Shown: piece by piece, positions 1 through 5,621 of the stretch
How positions within the stretch are numbered: the stretch's first letter is position 1
Layout: every line of letters starts with the position of its first letter
Notes under the pieces: model-generated
Told to the model about the DNA's origin: nothing
What the model saw: the letters and a program-made list of their open reading frames with translations, nothing else
Databases searched by the model: none
Source: an uncultured Bacteroidales bacterium
GTDB lineage: Bacteria; Bacteroidota; Bacteroidia; Bacteroidales; UBA932
Assembly: GCA_934678915.1 (NCBI GenBank)
Contig: CAKUSF010000132.1
Location: forward strand, 1 to 5,621
DNA length: 5,621 nucleotides
Direction of reading: 5' to 3'
Position numbers and translations under genes: made by a program

Positions 1-1
1 C

Positions 2-76
2 CTTGAGGATCTCCTGTCCCGCTCCGACTTCAACCGCAATCTGCACGACCTTATTTCCGATTCAGGAAGAGGTTAG
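2..76 (+). CDS. C-terminal fragment of an unidentified protein
   Basis: An open frame enters from the left edge and ends at a TAG at 74-76, giving the last 24 residues, ending HDLISDSGRG. The tail is hydrophilic, with mixed charge and no membrane segment. Codon usage (many C/G third positions) resembles purT, and the long hairpin begins only 14 bases after the stop, as expected for the terminator of a real gene. The fragment is too short to assign a family. It is separated from purT by that hairpin and a new promoter, so it is probably not in the same operon. Confidence 0.55.
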   Translation, partial: LEDLLSRSDFNRNLHDLISDSGRG

Positions 77-90
77 ACATCAGGTTGAGA

Positions 91-161
91 CGTTAAAGAA
101 CAAAGACATTCCCGAATTTTGCACGTTACCAAAATTCGGGAATGTCTTTGTTCTTTGAACG
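91..161 (+). terminator. Very long hairpin, probable terminator between the upstream gene and purT
   Basis: The arms 95-121 and 130-156 are perfect reverse complements over 27 base pairs, around an 8-base loop (122-129, CACGTTAC). Bases 91-94 (CGTT) also pair with 158-161 (AACG) across one bulged G at 157, giving 31 pairs in total. The outer left arm is A-rich and the outer right arm T-rich (TCTTTGTTCTTT), so either strand's transcript would end in a U-rich stretch, although there is no separate pure T-tract after the stem. Its place 14 bases after a stop codon and upstream of a promoter fits a terminator. The stem is longer than a typical intrinsic terminator, so a palindromic repeat element is an alternative. 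Confidence 0.65.
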
Positions 162-194
162 TAAGGAACAGGTGTCAGCAGATCTTAAAAAACC

Positions 195-225
195 TTGTCC
201 CTGTGGGTGAATATTCGTAAATTTG
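195..225 (+). promoter_or_regulatory. Bacteroidota-type promoter for purT
   Basis: TAAATTTG at 218-225 matches the Bacteroidota -7 consensus TAnnTTTG exactly. TTG at 195-197 lies 20 bases upstream and fits the -33 element TTTG in its last three bases. Transcription would begin near 230-233, leaving a leader of only about 15-18 bases before the purT ATG. No Shine-Dalgarno sequence is seen in that leader (TTCGGT precedes the ATG), which is usual in this phylum. The leader is too short for a riboswitch. Confidence 0.65.
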
Positions 226-247
226 AGGATTCAAACACATTTTCGGT

Positions 248-1432
248 ATGGCAAACATTGGTAATCCTTTCACTCCTGTCGGGGAAAAGGCCGTTCTCTG
301 CGGATCTGGAGAACTTGGAAAAGAAATCGCTATTGAACTTGAGCGCTACGGTGTGCATGTCGTGGCTGTGGATAAATATCCGAACGCTCCGGCGATGCAG
401 GTTGCTCAGTCGTCTCATGTTCTGTCGATGCTTGACGGAGAAGCACTTGCTTCCATGATAGAGGAAGAAAAACCTGATCTGATCATCCCAGAGGTCGAGG
501 CTATTGCTACTCCGAAACTTGTTGAGCTCGAAAAGAAGGGCTATAAGGTAATCCCGACCGCCAATGCCACTTACCTGACAATGAACAGGGAGGGGATCAG
601 GCGTCTGGCTGCCGAGGAACTTGGCATTCCAACCTCAAGATACGAGTTCGCCCAGACAGAGGATGAGTTCAAGGCCGCTGTGGCTCGGATTGGCTTCCCG
701 TGTGTGGTGAAGCCTGTGATGAGCTCTTCCGGCCATGGCCAGAGTGTGGTGCGGGATGAGTCTCAGGTCGCTAAGGCGTGGAAGATCTCTCAGGAGGGCG
801 GACGTGCCGGAGGCGGAAAGGTCATCGTTGAGGGCTTCGTGGATTTTGACTACGAGATCACTCTTTTGACTGTACGTCATTGTGCCGGAACTACTTTCCT
901 CAAACCAGTGGGCCATCATCAGGTCGATGGGGATTATCGTGAGTCTTGGCAGCCTCAGGGCATGAGCGTAGCCGCTGAGAAGAAGGCTCAGGAGATAGCG
1001 GGGAAAATCACCGCGGCGCTGGGCGGCTACGGAATATTCGGAGTCGAACTCTTCGTCAAAGGAGAGGATGTGATATTCAGTGAAGTGTCTCCAAGACCGC
1101 ATGACACCGGAATGGTGACGATGATCTCGCAGGACATGTCCGAGTTCGCCCTTCATGCGCGCGCTGTACTTGGACTGCCGATTCCTGAAGTCCGTTTTTA
1201 TGGGCCGTCAGCCTCGAAGGCGATCGTTGTCGAGGGAAATACCAATGAATATGAGTTCCAAGATGTTGACAAGGTTCTTGAGGAACCGGGCGTTCAGGTT
1301 CGGTTCTTCGGAAAGCCTGAAATCAGAGGCCATCGCAGGGTCGGTGTCATCCTTGCCACTGACGAGACTGTGGAGAAAGCCCTTCAGAAGGTAGAGAGGG
1401 CATATTCAAAACTCAAGGTCAAGGTCTATTAG
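248..1432 (+). CDS. purT: Formate-dependent phosphoribosylglycinamide formyltransferase (GAR transformylase 2)
   Basis: This cytoplasmic ATP-grasp enzyme carries out the third step of de novo purine synthesis, using formate and ATP to formylate GAR, where PurN uses formyl-tetrahydrofolate. At 394 residues it matches the E. coli protein (about 392) and numbers almost identically to it. The N-terminal nucleotide-fold domain has GSGELGKE (19-26; GAR contacts E22, L23) and PEVEAIAT with E82. The ATP-grasp domain has R114, K155, SSGHGQS (160-166), EGFV (195-198) and E203. Metal ligands E267 and E279 precede SPRPHDTG (GAR contact D286). The C-terminal domain has K356 and R363-R364 in [10 protein letters not shown]. 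These roles are taken from the known E. coli enzyme. The one oddity is H163, where I recall lysine in E. coli (SSGKGQ). The ATG at 248 is chosen because it gives the family's usual N-terminus and sits just after the promoter. It converges with the hydrolase gene across 27 bases. Confidence 0.97.
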   Translation: MANIGNPFTPVGEKAVLCGSGELGKEIAIELERYGVHVVAVDKYPNAPAMQVAQSSHVLSMLDGEALASMIEEEKPDLIIPEVEAIATPKLVELEKKGYKVIPTANATYLTMNREGIRRLAAEELGIPTSRYEFAQTEDEFKAAVARIGFPCVVKPVMSSSGHGQSVVRDESQVAKAWKISQEGGRAGGGKVIVEGFVDFDYEITLLTVRHCAGTTFLKPVGHHQVDGDYRESWQPQGMSVAAEKKAQEIAGKITAALGGYGIFGVELFVKGEDVIFSEVSPRPHDTGMVTMISQDMSEFALHARAVLGLPIPEVRFYGPSASKAIVVEGNTNEYEFQDVDKVLEEPGVQVRFFGKPEIRGHRRVGVILATDETVEKALQKVERAYSKLKVKVY

Positions 1433-1459
1433 GAATATTCCAACAGAGTAAGCACTTTT

Positions 1460-2371
1460 TTATGCCAGTCTGGCGAGGACATCCTCCCAGACTTGGATTC
1501 TGTTTGTCTCGTTGAGAATTTCGTGGCGCATTCCTGGGTAGAGATGTAGGTCTGTGTGGCTGTAACCTACTTGCTTCATCAGATTTGCCGCCTTGCCGAT
1601 TGCTTTGTCGGAAATCCGGCAAGGATCCTCCGCTCCGGAGATGAAATGGATTGGCAGATCAGGATTGGCCATCTTCCAACCCTTAGGGCTGTAGCAGTCC
1701 TGCATTAGATCCAAAAGGTTCTTGAACCCGTTGACTGTGAAGGTGAATGTGCAGTATGGGTCGTTGTGGTAAGCTTCCAAGGTGCCCTTGTCGGAGCAGA
1801 CCCAAGCTGATGGGTAGCCCTCGGACTCGAACGGTTTGTTGAATGAGCCGAAAGACAGTTTCTGAAGGAGAGGTGAGCGGTAGTGTTCCCCCTTGAACAT
1901 TCCTATCACGCTTGCCAGAAATCGTCCTGCTCCTCCAGCAGGGTTGTAGCTTGGACATCCACAGACGAATAGTGTGTCGATGCTGTCATCGTAACATTTT
2001 GTGAACGAGCGCACTGCCATCGATCCCATACTGTGTCCGAACAAAGTGTACGGCAGCACCGGGTACGAGGCCTTGATCTCATTCTGCACGAGTCTTATGT
2101 CCTCCACAAGGGCCTTCCAGCCTCCTTTGTACATATAACCGAGATCCTCTTCGTTCAGGACCGTCTCGCCATGCCCCCGGTGGTCGTGTATGGCGCAGAT
2201 GTACCCATGGGAGGAAAGATATTCCATGAAAGGAACATACCTCTCCTTGTGCTCACACATTCCGTGCACAATCTGCACGATGCCTTTAGGTTCGCCCACA
2301 GGCTCGCTGATCAGCATCGCTAACTGTAGCCTGTCCGCTGACGCTTCGATTTTCCGCTTTAGCATATTCAT
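1460..2371 (-). CDS. Alpha/beta hydrolase, lysophospholipase/monoacylglycerol lipase-like (serine aminopeptidase S33 superfamily)
   Basis: A 303-residue single-domain alpha/beta hydrolase without a signal peptide or membrane segment, so probably cytoplasmic. The oxyanion-hole region IVHGMCEHKERY lies at 34-45, and the family motif DHRGHGET at 63-70. The nucleophile elbow GHSMGS (112-117) gives Ser114. SGAEDP (245-250) gives the acid Asp249, and GMRHEILNE (280-288) gives His283, so the triad is complete. Family members cleave esters of monoacylglycerols or lysophospholipids; some act on other esters or peptides, so the substrate is not determined. The region at about 140-235 is the variable cap that would set specificity and is rich in aromatics and cysteines. 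It starts 47 bases after the outer-membrane gene's stop on the same strand, with no convincing promoter or terminator between, so co-transcription is likely. Met3 is a possible alternative start; neither has a clear ribosome binding site. Confidence 0.88.
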   Translation of the reverse strand: MNMLKRKIEASADRLQLAMLISEPVGEPKGIVQIVHGMCEHKERYVPFMEYLSSHGYICAIHDHRGHGETVLNEEDLGYMYKGGWKALVEDIRLVQNEIKASYPVLPYTLFGHSMGSMAVRSFTKCYDDSIDTLFVCGCPSYNPAGGAGRFLASVIGMFKGEHYRSPLLQKLSFGSFNKPFESEGYPSAWVCSDKGTLEAYHNDPYCTFTFTVNGFKNLLDLMQDCYSPKGWKMANPDLPIHFISGAEDPCRISDKAIGKAANLMKQVGYSHTDLHLYPGMRHEILNETNRIQVWEDVLARLA

Positions 2372-2418
2372 TGATTCTTAGATTCCTCTGTCTTCCAGGG
2401 CTTTCGCCAAAATAGAGA

Positions 2419-5232
2419 TTACTGCATATCGTATGCCTTTACATCGACAGATTGCGTTTGGCGGAACTTTCCAAATCTCCAGTACACGCGGACCATGTAG
2501 CTTCTGCCGAGCCTTTCTACGTAGTTGTGTTGCACAAAATTGTCGTACCGGATCACACTCCTTTTCAATCCTCCTTTGTGGAGAACGTCTGAGGCTGAGA
2601 TAGAGACTCCTATGTGTGGACGTTTGAAGTACCTTGAGAGAAATAGTTCTCCTCTTGGCTCCATGATCAGTCTGGATGTCTGGACTGATGCTAGTGAAGG
2701 CATGATTTGAAGTGTTCCGTTCAGTTCAAACCATTTCGGATTCCAATTGACAGAAGTTAGGACCGATGGAGAACTGAACGTGTTCTTTCTGCCAGAAGGT
2801 AGTGTTGTGGCGGTCTTTTGATATGAAGCGATGATGTTTATACTCAATTTTTTGCAAGGCGTAAAATTGGTCATGGCCCTTATCCCGAAACTCTCTGAAC
2901 TTCCTATGTTGCAGAATGTACTGGTGGCCACCCCACTTTCATTCGTGGTCACTATTCTGGAGATCATGTCAGTTGTGTTTGAGTACGAGGTGGAGACAGA
3001 CAAACTGCGCATCCATTTCAAGGTCGGATTCAGCATGTAGTTAAGAGAGTACATGTCAGTTCTCTCTCCTTTTAGGTTCGGATTTCCTGTCCGAATGTTG
3101 TAGGGATTGGTCCGATCCTCGTAGGGATTGAGCTGATTGATGCCAGGCCTTTTCACCTTGGTGGCGTAGGTTAATCCTAAACTGCTTCGTTTTATACGCC
3201 AATTGAGACCAAATGTGGGGTTCAGATTGAAAGTGCTGTAATCAAGTAGAGAAGTGGTTGAACCGTTAAGAAAATCACCGGAGTTTGATAGATACTCACT
3301 GTTGAGTGACAGCATGTAGCCCAACTTTTTGTTGAAAATCTCTCCTAATGACGTCACATTGGCAAAGCATACTTGCTGGTGATAGTCAAGACCCTCGATA
3401 TTCATTGTGGAAGATGAATTGTTTTTATAGGACCTGTTGTAGTAGCCTCCATCCATCTTGAAAGATGATGTGATGATGTGGCTCGTCAGCACGTTCCTCA
3501 ATTCGAGCGATGCTTTAGTCCTATGCTCTTTAATTCCTGAAGATGAAAGCAGTGAATATGTCTCATAAGTCTCGTCTGATTCTCTCCATGAATCTTTGTA
3601 GGCATATTCAACGCCCCACTGATTCTTTCCCCTTCCCTTGATTCCAGTTGGGGCTCCGAAGTACCCGGTCAGGCGCAGGGCCCCGTTAAATCTAAATGGA
3701 GCCTTGGATGAACCGTAGACTGTTGTCGCGTCTTTGTCCTTCATTGAGCCGGACATGTCGTAAAGGGTTGTCTTGGATTCGCTGAAAGATGTGGCATCGC
3801 TGTAGGAGGTGTTCAGTGAGGCGTTGAACCGGATGCTCTCATTAGCGAAAGTTCTGAAAAAATTCGACTTGATGTTGTGGGTGTGCGATTTGTCCCAACG
3901 GGATTTGCTACTTTCTATCCTTCCGGTCTGGCTGGCTGGATCGGTCATTTCCCTGACACTTTCGTCCTTGAGCGCTGGGGCTCTGTCGTACGTGTAGACA
4001 TAGCCGAGCCCAATGCCGATCAGAGGAGTGTTGATCACCATGTCGGTGGATGGATTATGCTTGTTTTTTGAGGTCGATGTCATCTCAAGGTTAGAGGCGA
4101 ATCCGTATGGGAGAGCCTTGGAGAGAGTGATAAGCAAGATTGGTTTGTCGTTGTTGTACTCAATGTCACCGGGTAGCACCACTTCAACCTGTCTCATGTG
4201 GTCGGCCTTGATGAACTCCATTGGGTATTGTCTGCGTTCGTTGATGATGCCGCTTTCCGCGTTGTCAATCAGGATCTTAGAGATGTTCTCGTCCTCGAAT
4301 TTGAGTTTGCCGTTGGAGGCTGCCATCCGCAGCTCAGGAATGCGGGAGATCATCTCGGTCATGTTGATTTTTGACGCGTCTGGGTCTTTTGAAACATCGT
4401 AGGTGATTCTGGTCCCTTTGCGGTTTATCAGAGATTTGGATTCAATCCCTGCTGATGCGATCTCCTCTCCTATTTCCAGATATATATCCCCTAAATCCAC
4501 ATCTTCTCCAATGACTTTCAGGTCCAAAACTCTGGATTTGTGTCCAGTGTTCTCTACAAGAACCTTATAAGCACCGTCATTAACTTCGAAATTGAATATC
4601 CCGTCTTCCAATGTGATCGTTCTGGTGGCCTTTTCTCCGGTAACATGTGTCACATGGATCTTACACAAGGCGAGTGGCGTTTCCTTTTTCCGCCCCTCCT
4701 CAAGAATTCTTCCTTTGACGTGTCGTTTCCCGCTTTCCGGAGTCTTTGCTGTCAATGGTTTGCCGCTGTTTCCTCCAATGACAATCCTTGGGGCGTCACC
4801 TTTCACCGCTTTGGATGTCGCGCTTTGACTCCCTTTCTCATCGCTAGGCCGTAATGTGACTTCTCCGACCGATAGGTCTTTCCCGGCTACCTCAATCTTG
4901 ACCAGACGGAGGATGAAACCCTTTTTGAGAACCATTAATGAATATTCTCCCGAAGCCAACTTGACTGAAAATGCTCCGTCATTACCTGATGCGACTCTGA
5001 CAACTTCTTTCCTGAATGCGTCCCTGACCCTAATCGTTGCCTCTGCCAAGGTGCTGTCTCTGCCCTCGACCTTCACCACTCCAGAAACAACATATTCAGT
5101 GGTGTTTTGTGAATATGCCCTCCCTGCCGGCAGAAATGTAAACAATGCCAGAAGCAGCGCAGCAATAATAGCCTTAACCTTTATAATCCCCATTGCTCTG
5201 GCAAATATCAGTGAGAGGTACTTGATTTTCAT
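2419..5232 (-). CDS. Outer-membrane beta-barrel protein, TonB-dependent-receptor-like (OMP_b-brl_3 type), with two N-terminal carboxypeptidase-regulatory-like domains
   Basis: This is a 937-residue outer-membrane protein. A basic start followed by a hydrophobic stretch (about 20-36) and PAGRAYSQ forms a signal peptide, probably cut near 40-42. Two beta-sandwich domains of the carboxypeptidase-regulatory/CnaB kind follow at about 48-128 and 171-253 (SGVVKVEGRDS and HVKGRILEEG starts), joined by a polar linker rich in Lys, Ser and Gly (130-170). Residues 272-370 resemble the plug segment of TonB-dependent receptors, including ITYDVSKDPDAS and KILIDN. From about 375 to 923 alternating polar/hydrophobic strands suggest the barrel, with the family hallmark RPGINQLNPYEDRTNPYNI (695-713) and TGNPNLKGE (715-723). 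A last strand ends YWRFGKF (917-923), followed by a 14-residue tail. Family members are usually annotated as outer-membrane or transport proteins of unknown ligand; substrate and TonB dependence are not shown here. A second start, Met14 (5191-5193), would give a tidier signal peptide. No frameshift is seen. Confidence 0.9.
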   Translation of the reverse strand: MKIKYLSLIFARAMGIIKVKAIIAALLLALFTFLPAGRAYSQNTTEYVVSGVVKVEGRDSTLAEATIRVRDAFRKEVVRVASGNDGAFSVKLASGEYSLMVLKKGFILRLVKIEVAGKDLSVGEVTLRPSDEKGSQSATSKAVKGDAPRIVIGGNSGKPLTAKTPESGKRHVKGRILEEGRKKETPLALCKIHVTHVTGEKATRTITLEDGIFNFEVNDGAYKVLVENTGHKSRVLDLKVIGEDVDLGDIYLEIGEEIASAGIESKSLINRKGTRITYDVSKDPDASKINMTEMISRIPELRMAASNGKLKFEDENISKILIDNAESGIINERRQYPMEFIKADHMRQVEVVLPGDIEYNNDKPILLITLSKALPYGFASNLEMTSTSKNKHNPSTDMVINTPLIGIGLGYVYTYDRAPALKDESVREMTDPASQTGRIESSKSRWDKSHTHNIKSNFFRTFANESIRFNASLNTSYSDATSFSESKTTLYDMSGSMKDKDATTVYGSSKAPFRFNGALRLTGYFGAPTGIKGRGKNQWGVEYAYKDSWRESDETYETYSLLSSSGIKEHRTKASLELRNVLTSHIITSSFKMDGGYYNRSYKNNSSSTMNIEGLDYHQQVCFANVTSLGEIFNKKLGYMLSLNSEYLSNSGDFLNGSTTSLLDYSTFNLNPTFGLNWRIKRSSLGLTYATKVKRPGINQLNPYEDRTNPYNIRTGNPNLKGERTDMYSLNYMLNPTLKWMRSLSVSTSYSNTTDMISRIVTTNESGVATSTFCNIGSSESFGIRAMTNFTPCKKLSINIIASYQKTATTLPSGRKNTFSSPSVLTSVNWNPKWFELNGTLQIMPSLASVQTSRLIMEPRGELFLSRYFKRPHIGVSISASDVLHKGGLKRSVIRYDNFVQHNYVERLGRSYMVRVYWRFGKFRQTQSVDVKAYDMQ

Positions 5233-5295
5233 GAAACGGTAGAATTAATCATTTCGTTAAAGGTAGTTATTTTTTTTCTATGATTAGCGGAATGA

Positions 5296-5385
5296 TATGA
5301 ATTATTTGCTAAGAGCCATGAACATCTCCGGCCTATACTATACACCAGCATCATCGCTGGCATCGGCCTGACCTTGAAGTTCTAG
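5296..5385 (+). pseudogene. Possible C-terminal remnant of a membrane or outer-membrane protein
   Basis: Between stops at 5293-5295 and 5383-5385 an open plus-strand stretch of 29 codons has no ATG. It ends in the hydrophobic run SIIAGIGLTLKF followed by TAG. That ending looks like the final strand of a beta-barrel or a membrane helix, and its GC content is higher than that of the AT-rich flanks. An inverted repeat that could be its terminator lies about 43 bases downstream (5428-5465). This suggests the 3' end of a deleted gene, but the stretch is short enough to be open by chance and no family is recognised. Confidence 0.25.
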
Positions 5386-5427
5386 GAAAGAACGCGGAAC
5401 TTGACTAATTATAAAAGATCATACTTA

Positions 5428-5465
5428 AAAATAGCTGAATAATTTGTAGATTATTTAGCTATTTT
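5428..5465 (+). repeat. AT-rich inverted repeat; terminator-like hairpin or operator
   Basis: The arms 5428-5443 and 5450-5465 pair over 16 positions (15 Watson-Crick pairs and one G-T at 5437/5456) around a 6-base loop (TTGTAG). The left arm starts with AAAA and the right arm ends with TTTT, so it could end transcripts from either side. It also lies across the -33 element and spacer of the promoter candidate at 5443-5474, stopping just before the -7 element, which is a position where an operator could sit. The stem is AT-rich, with GC pairs only in AGCT, so the terminator reading is not strong. Confidence 0.5.
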
Positions 5466-5474
5466 GTATCTTGC
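5443..5474 (+). promoter_or_regulatory. Bacteroidota-type promoter reading rightwards
   Basis: TTTG at 5443-5446 is followed after exactly 20 bases by TATCTTGC at 5467-5474, one T short of the consensus TAnnTTTG. The predicted start near 5480 would leave a leader of about 14 bases before the ATG at 5494. AAAAGGGAA upstream of that ATG could act as a ribosome binding site, which is unusual in this phylum. The promoter is convincing mainly because spacing, -33 element and start codon all line up. Confidence 0.45.
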
Positions 5475-5493
5475 ACTCGAAAAGGGAACTGTC

Positions 5494-5574
5494 ATGTCTG
5501 TACCATTTAAGTTAGAATTGCGTGGACTCTCCTTAATATATTTAGGGGGAGACTGTCTTAAAAGTCGCTTGTAG
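5494..5574 (+). pseudogene. Truncated start of an HU-like DNA-binding protein gene, apparently interrupted
   Basis: The frame from ATG 5494 gives 26 residues before TAG (5572-5574). It begins MSVPFKLELR, which resembles from memory the N-terminus of HU-related DNA-binding proteins found in Bacteroidales (starts of the MSVPFKL type followed by basic residues). After about residue 10 the similarity stops, and the frame runs into sequence that looks like a transposon end. A promoter and a purine-rich ribosome-binding-like sequence sit correctly upstream, so this was probably an expressed gene. The rest, if present, would lie beyond the right edge of the window. The identification rests on seven to ten residues, so it is tentative; a genuine 26-residue peptide is possible but less likely. 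Confidence 0.35.
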
Positions 5575-5621
5575 ATCAACGGTGAGCGGTCCCCCCTACG
5601 CTGTAAGAAAGTCCAAATAAT
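5545..5621 (+). mobile_element. Possible left end of an insertion sequence extending past the window
   Basis: GGGGGAGACTGTCTTAAAAG (5545-5564) resembles terminal inverted repeats of insertion sequences that start GAGACTGTCT and run into an A-rich stretch, as I recall for IS1182-like elements in Bacteroidota. It starts where the HU-like reading frame stops making sense. A nearby inverted repeat, TAGGGGGA (5543-5550) against TCCCCCCTA (5590-5598, one bulged C), could be part of a subterminal structure. No transposase frame is visible in the 77 bases available, and the exact boundary and target duplication cannot be set without the other end. Confidence 0.35.

Larger units (their letters stand above)
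5233..5621. other. 389-base stretch without an intact gene, upstream of the outer-membrane gene
   Basis: This stretch is more AT-rich than the genes to its left, particularly at 5233-5310 and 5401-5470. It carries, from left to right, a T-run of nine (5270-5278) close to the start of the outer-membrane gene, a possible protein remnant (5296-5385), the inverted repeat and promoter (5428-5474), and the HU-like fragment running into an IS-like end. No convincing minus-strand promoter for the outer-membrane gene was found. Confidence 0.6.

Noticed and set aside
635..1156. A 173-codon minus-strand open frame inside purT
   Set aside because: It lies opposite a gene whose product is certain. The translation has no recognisable domain and is rich in Arg, His, Leu and Ser, as expected of antisense frames in this codon usage.
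1432..1461. Palindrome GGAATATTCC followed by a run of six Ts between the convergent genes
   Set aside because: The palindrome has no loop and is separated from the T-run by 14 bases, so it does not form a proper intrinsic terminator; the two genes may terminate by other means.
2372..2418. A promoter for the hydrolase gene in the 47-base gap
   Set aside because: The only candidate (TATTTTG on the minus strand) is one base short of TAnnTTTG, and no -33 element was identified, so co-transcription is preferred.
4856..5242. A 128-codon plus-strand open frame opposite the start of the outer-membrane gene
   Set aside because: The minus strand here encodes a clear signal peptide and regulatory-like domain; the plus-strand product matches no family I know and has no promoter.
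5258..5290. A minus-strand promoter for the outer-membrane gene (TACCTTTA, complement of 5258-5265)
   Set aside because: It matches seven of eight positions loosely, but there is no TTG-like element 19-21 bases upstream, so it is not listed as a feature.
5345..5360. Short inverted repeat CCAGC...GCTGG
   Set aside because: Only five pairs, no T-tract after it, and it lies within the possible protein remnant; too weak to call.
5451..5621. A 57-codon minus-strand frame open to the right edge, which could be the tail of a transposase
   Set aside because: It runs through the IS-like end, the HU-like start and the promoter and ends within the inverted repeat. Its sequence is not transposase-like, so openness is probably chance.

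Overview
The window looks like a chromosomal segment from a Bacteroidota genome, most likely order Bacteroidales. Three things point there: a large outer-membrane protein with the C-terminal beta-barrel signature common in that phylum; start codons mostly without a clear Shine-Dalgarno sequence; and two plus-strand promoter candidates that fit the Bacteroidota pattern (TTG or TTTG about 20 bases before TAnnTTTG or a near match). The species cannot be named from this sequence.

Left part (1-1432, plus strand). The last 24 codons of an unidentified gene end at 76. They are followed by a very long, nearly perfect hairpin (91-161) and then a promoter for purT. purT (248-1432) encodes a full-length formate-dependent phosphoribosylglycinamide formyltransferase with the expected substrate, ATP and metal residues. 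It appears to be transcribed on its own from a very short leader.

Middle (1460-5232, minus strand). Two co-directional genes converge on purT. The upstream gene (2419-5232) encodes a 937-residue outer-membrane beta-barrel protein with a signal peptide, two carboxypeptidase-regulatory-like domains, a plug-like segment and a long barrel. The next gene (1460-2371), 47 bases downstream, encodes a cytoplasmic serine alpha/beta hydrolase of the lysophospholipase/monoacylglycerol lipase type with an intact Ser-Asp-His triad. They probably form one transcript, but a shared substrate is not shown by the sequence.

Right end (5233-5621). This 389-base stretch has no intact gene and looks like an accessory scar. 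In order on the plus strand it holds: an open stretch that reads like the C-terminus of a lost protein (5296-5385); an AT-rich inverted repeat (5428-5465); a good Bacteroidota-type promoter overlapping that repeat (5443-5474); a start codon and about 10 residues resembling the beginning of HU-like DNA-binding proteins of Bacteroidales (from 5494); and, from about 5545, sequence resembling the end of an insertion element that continues out of the window. The simplest reading is a small HU-like gene cut just after its start by a transposon.

No CRISPR array, tRNA or rRNA was seen. I do not see strong evidence for a new multi-gene system; the most unusual parts are the long hairpin at 91-161 and the layered right-hand end.
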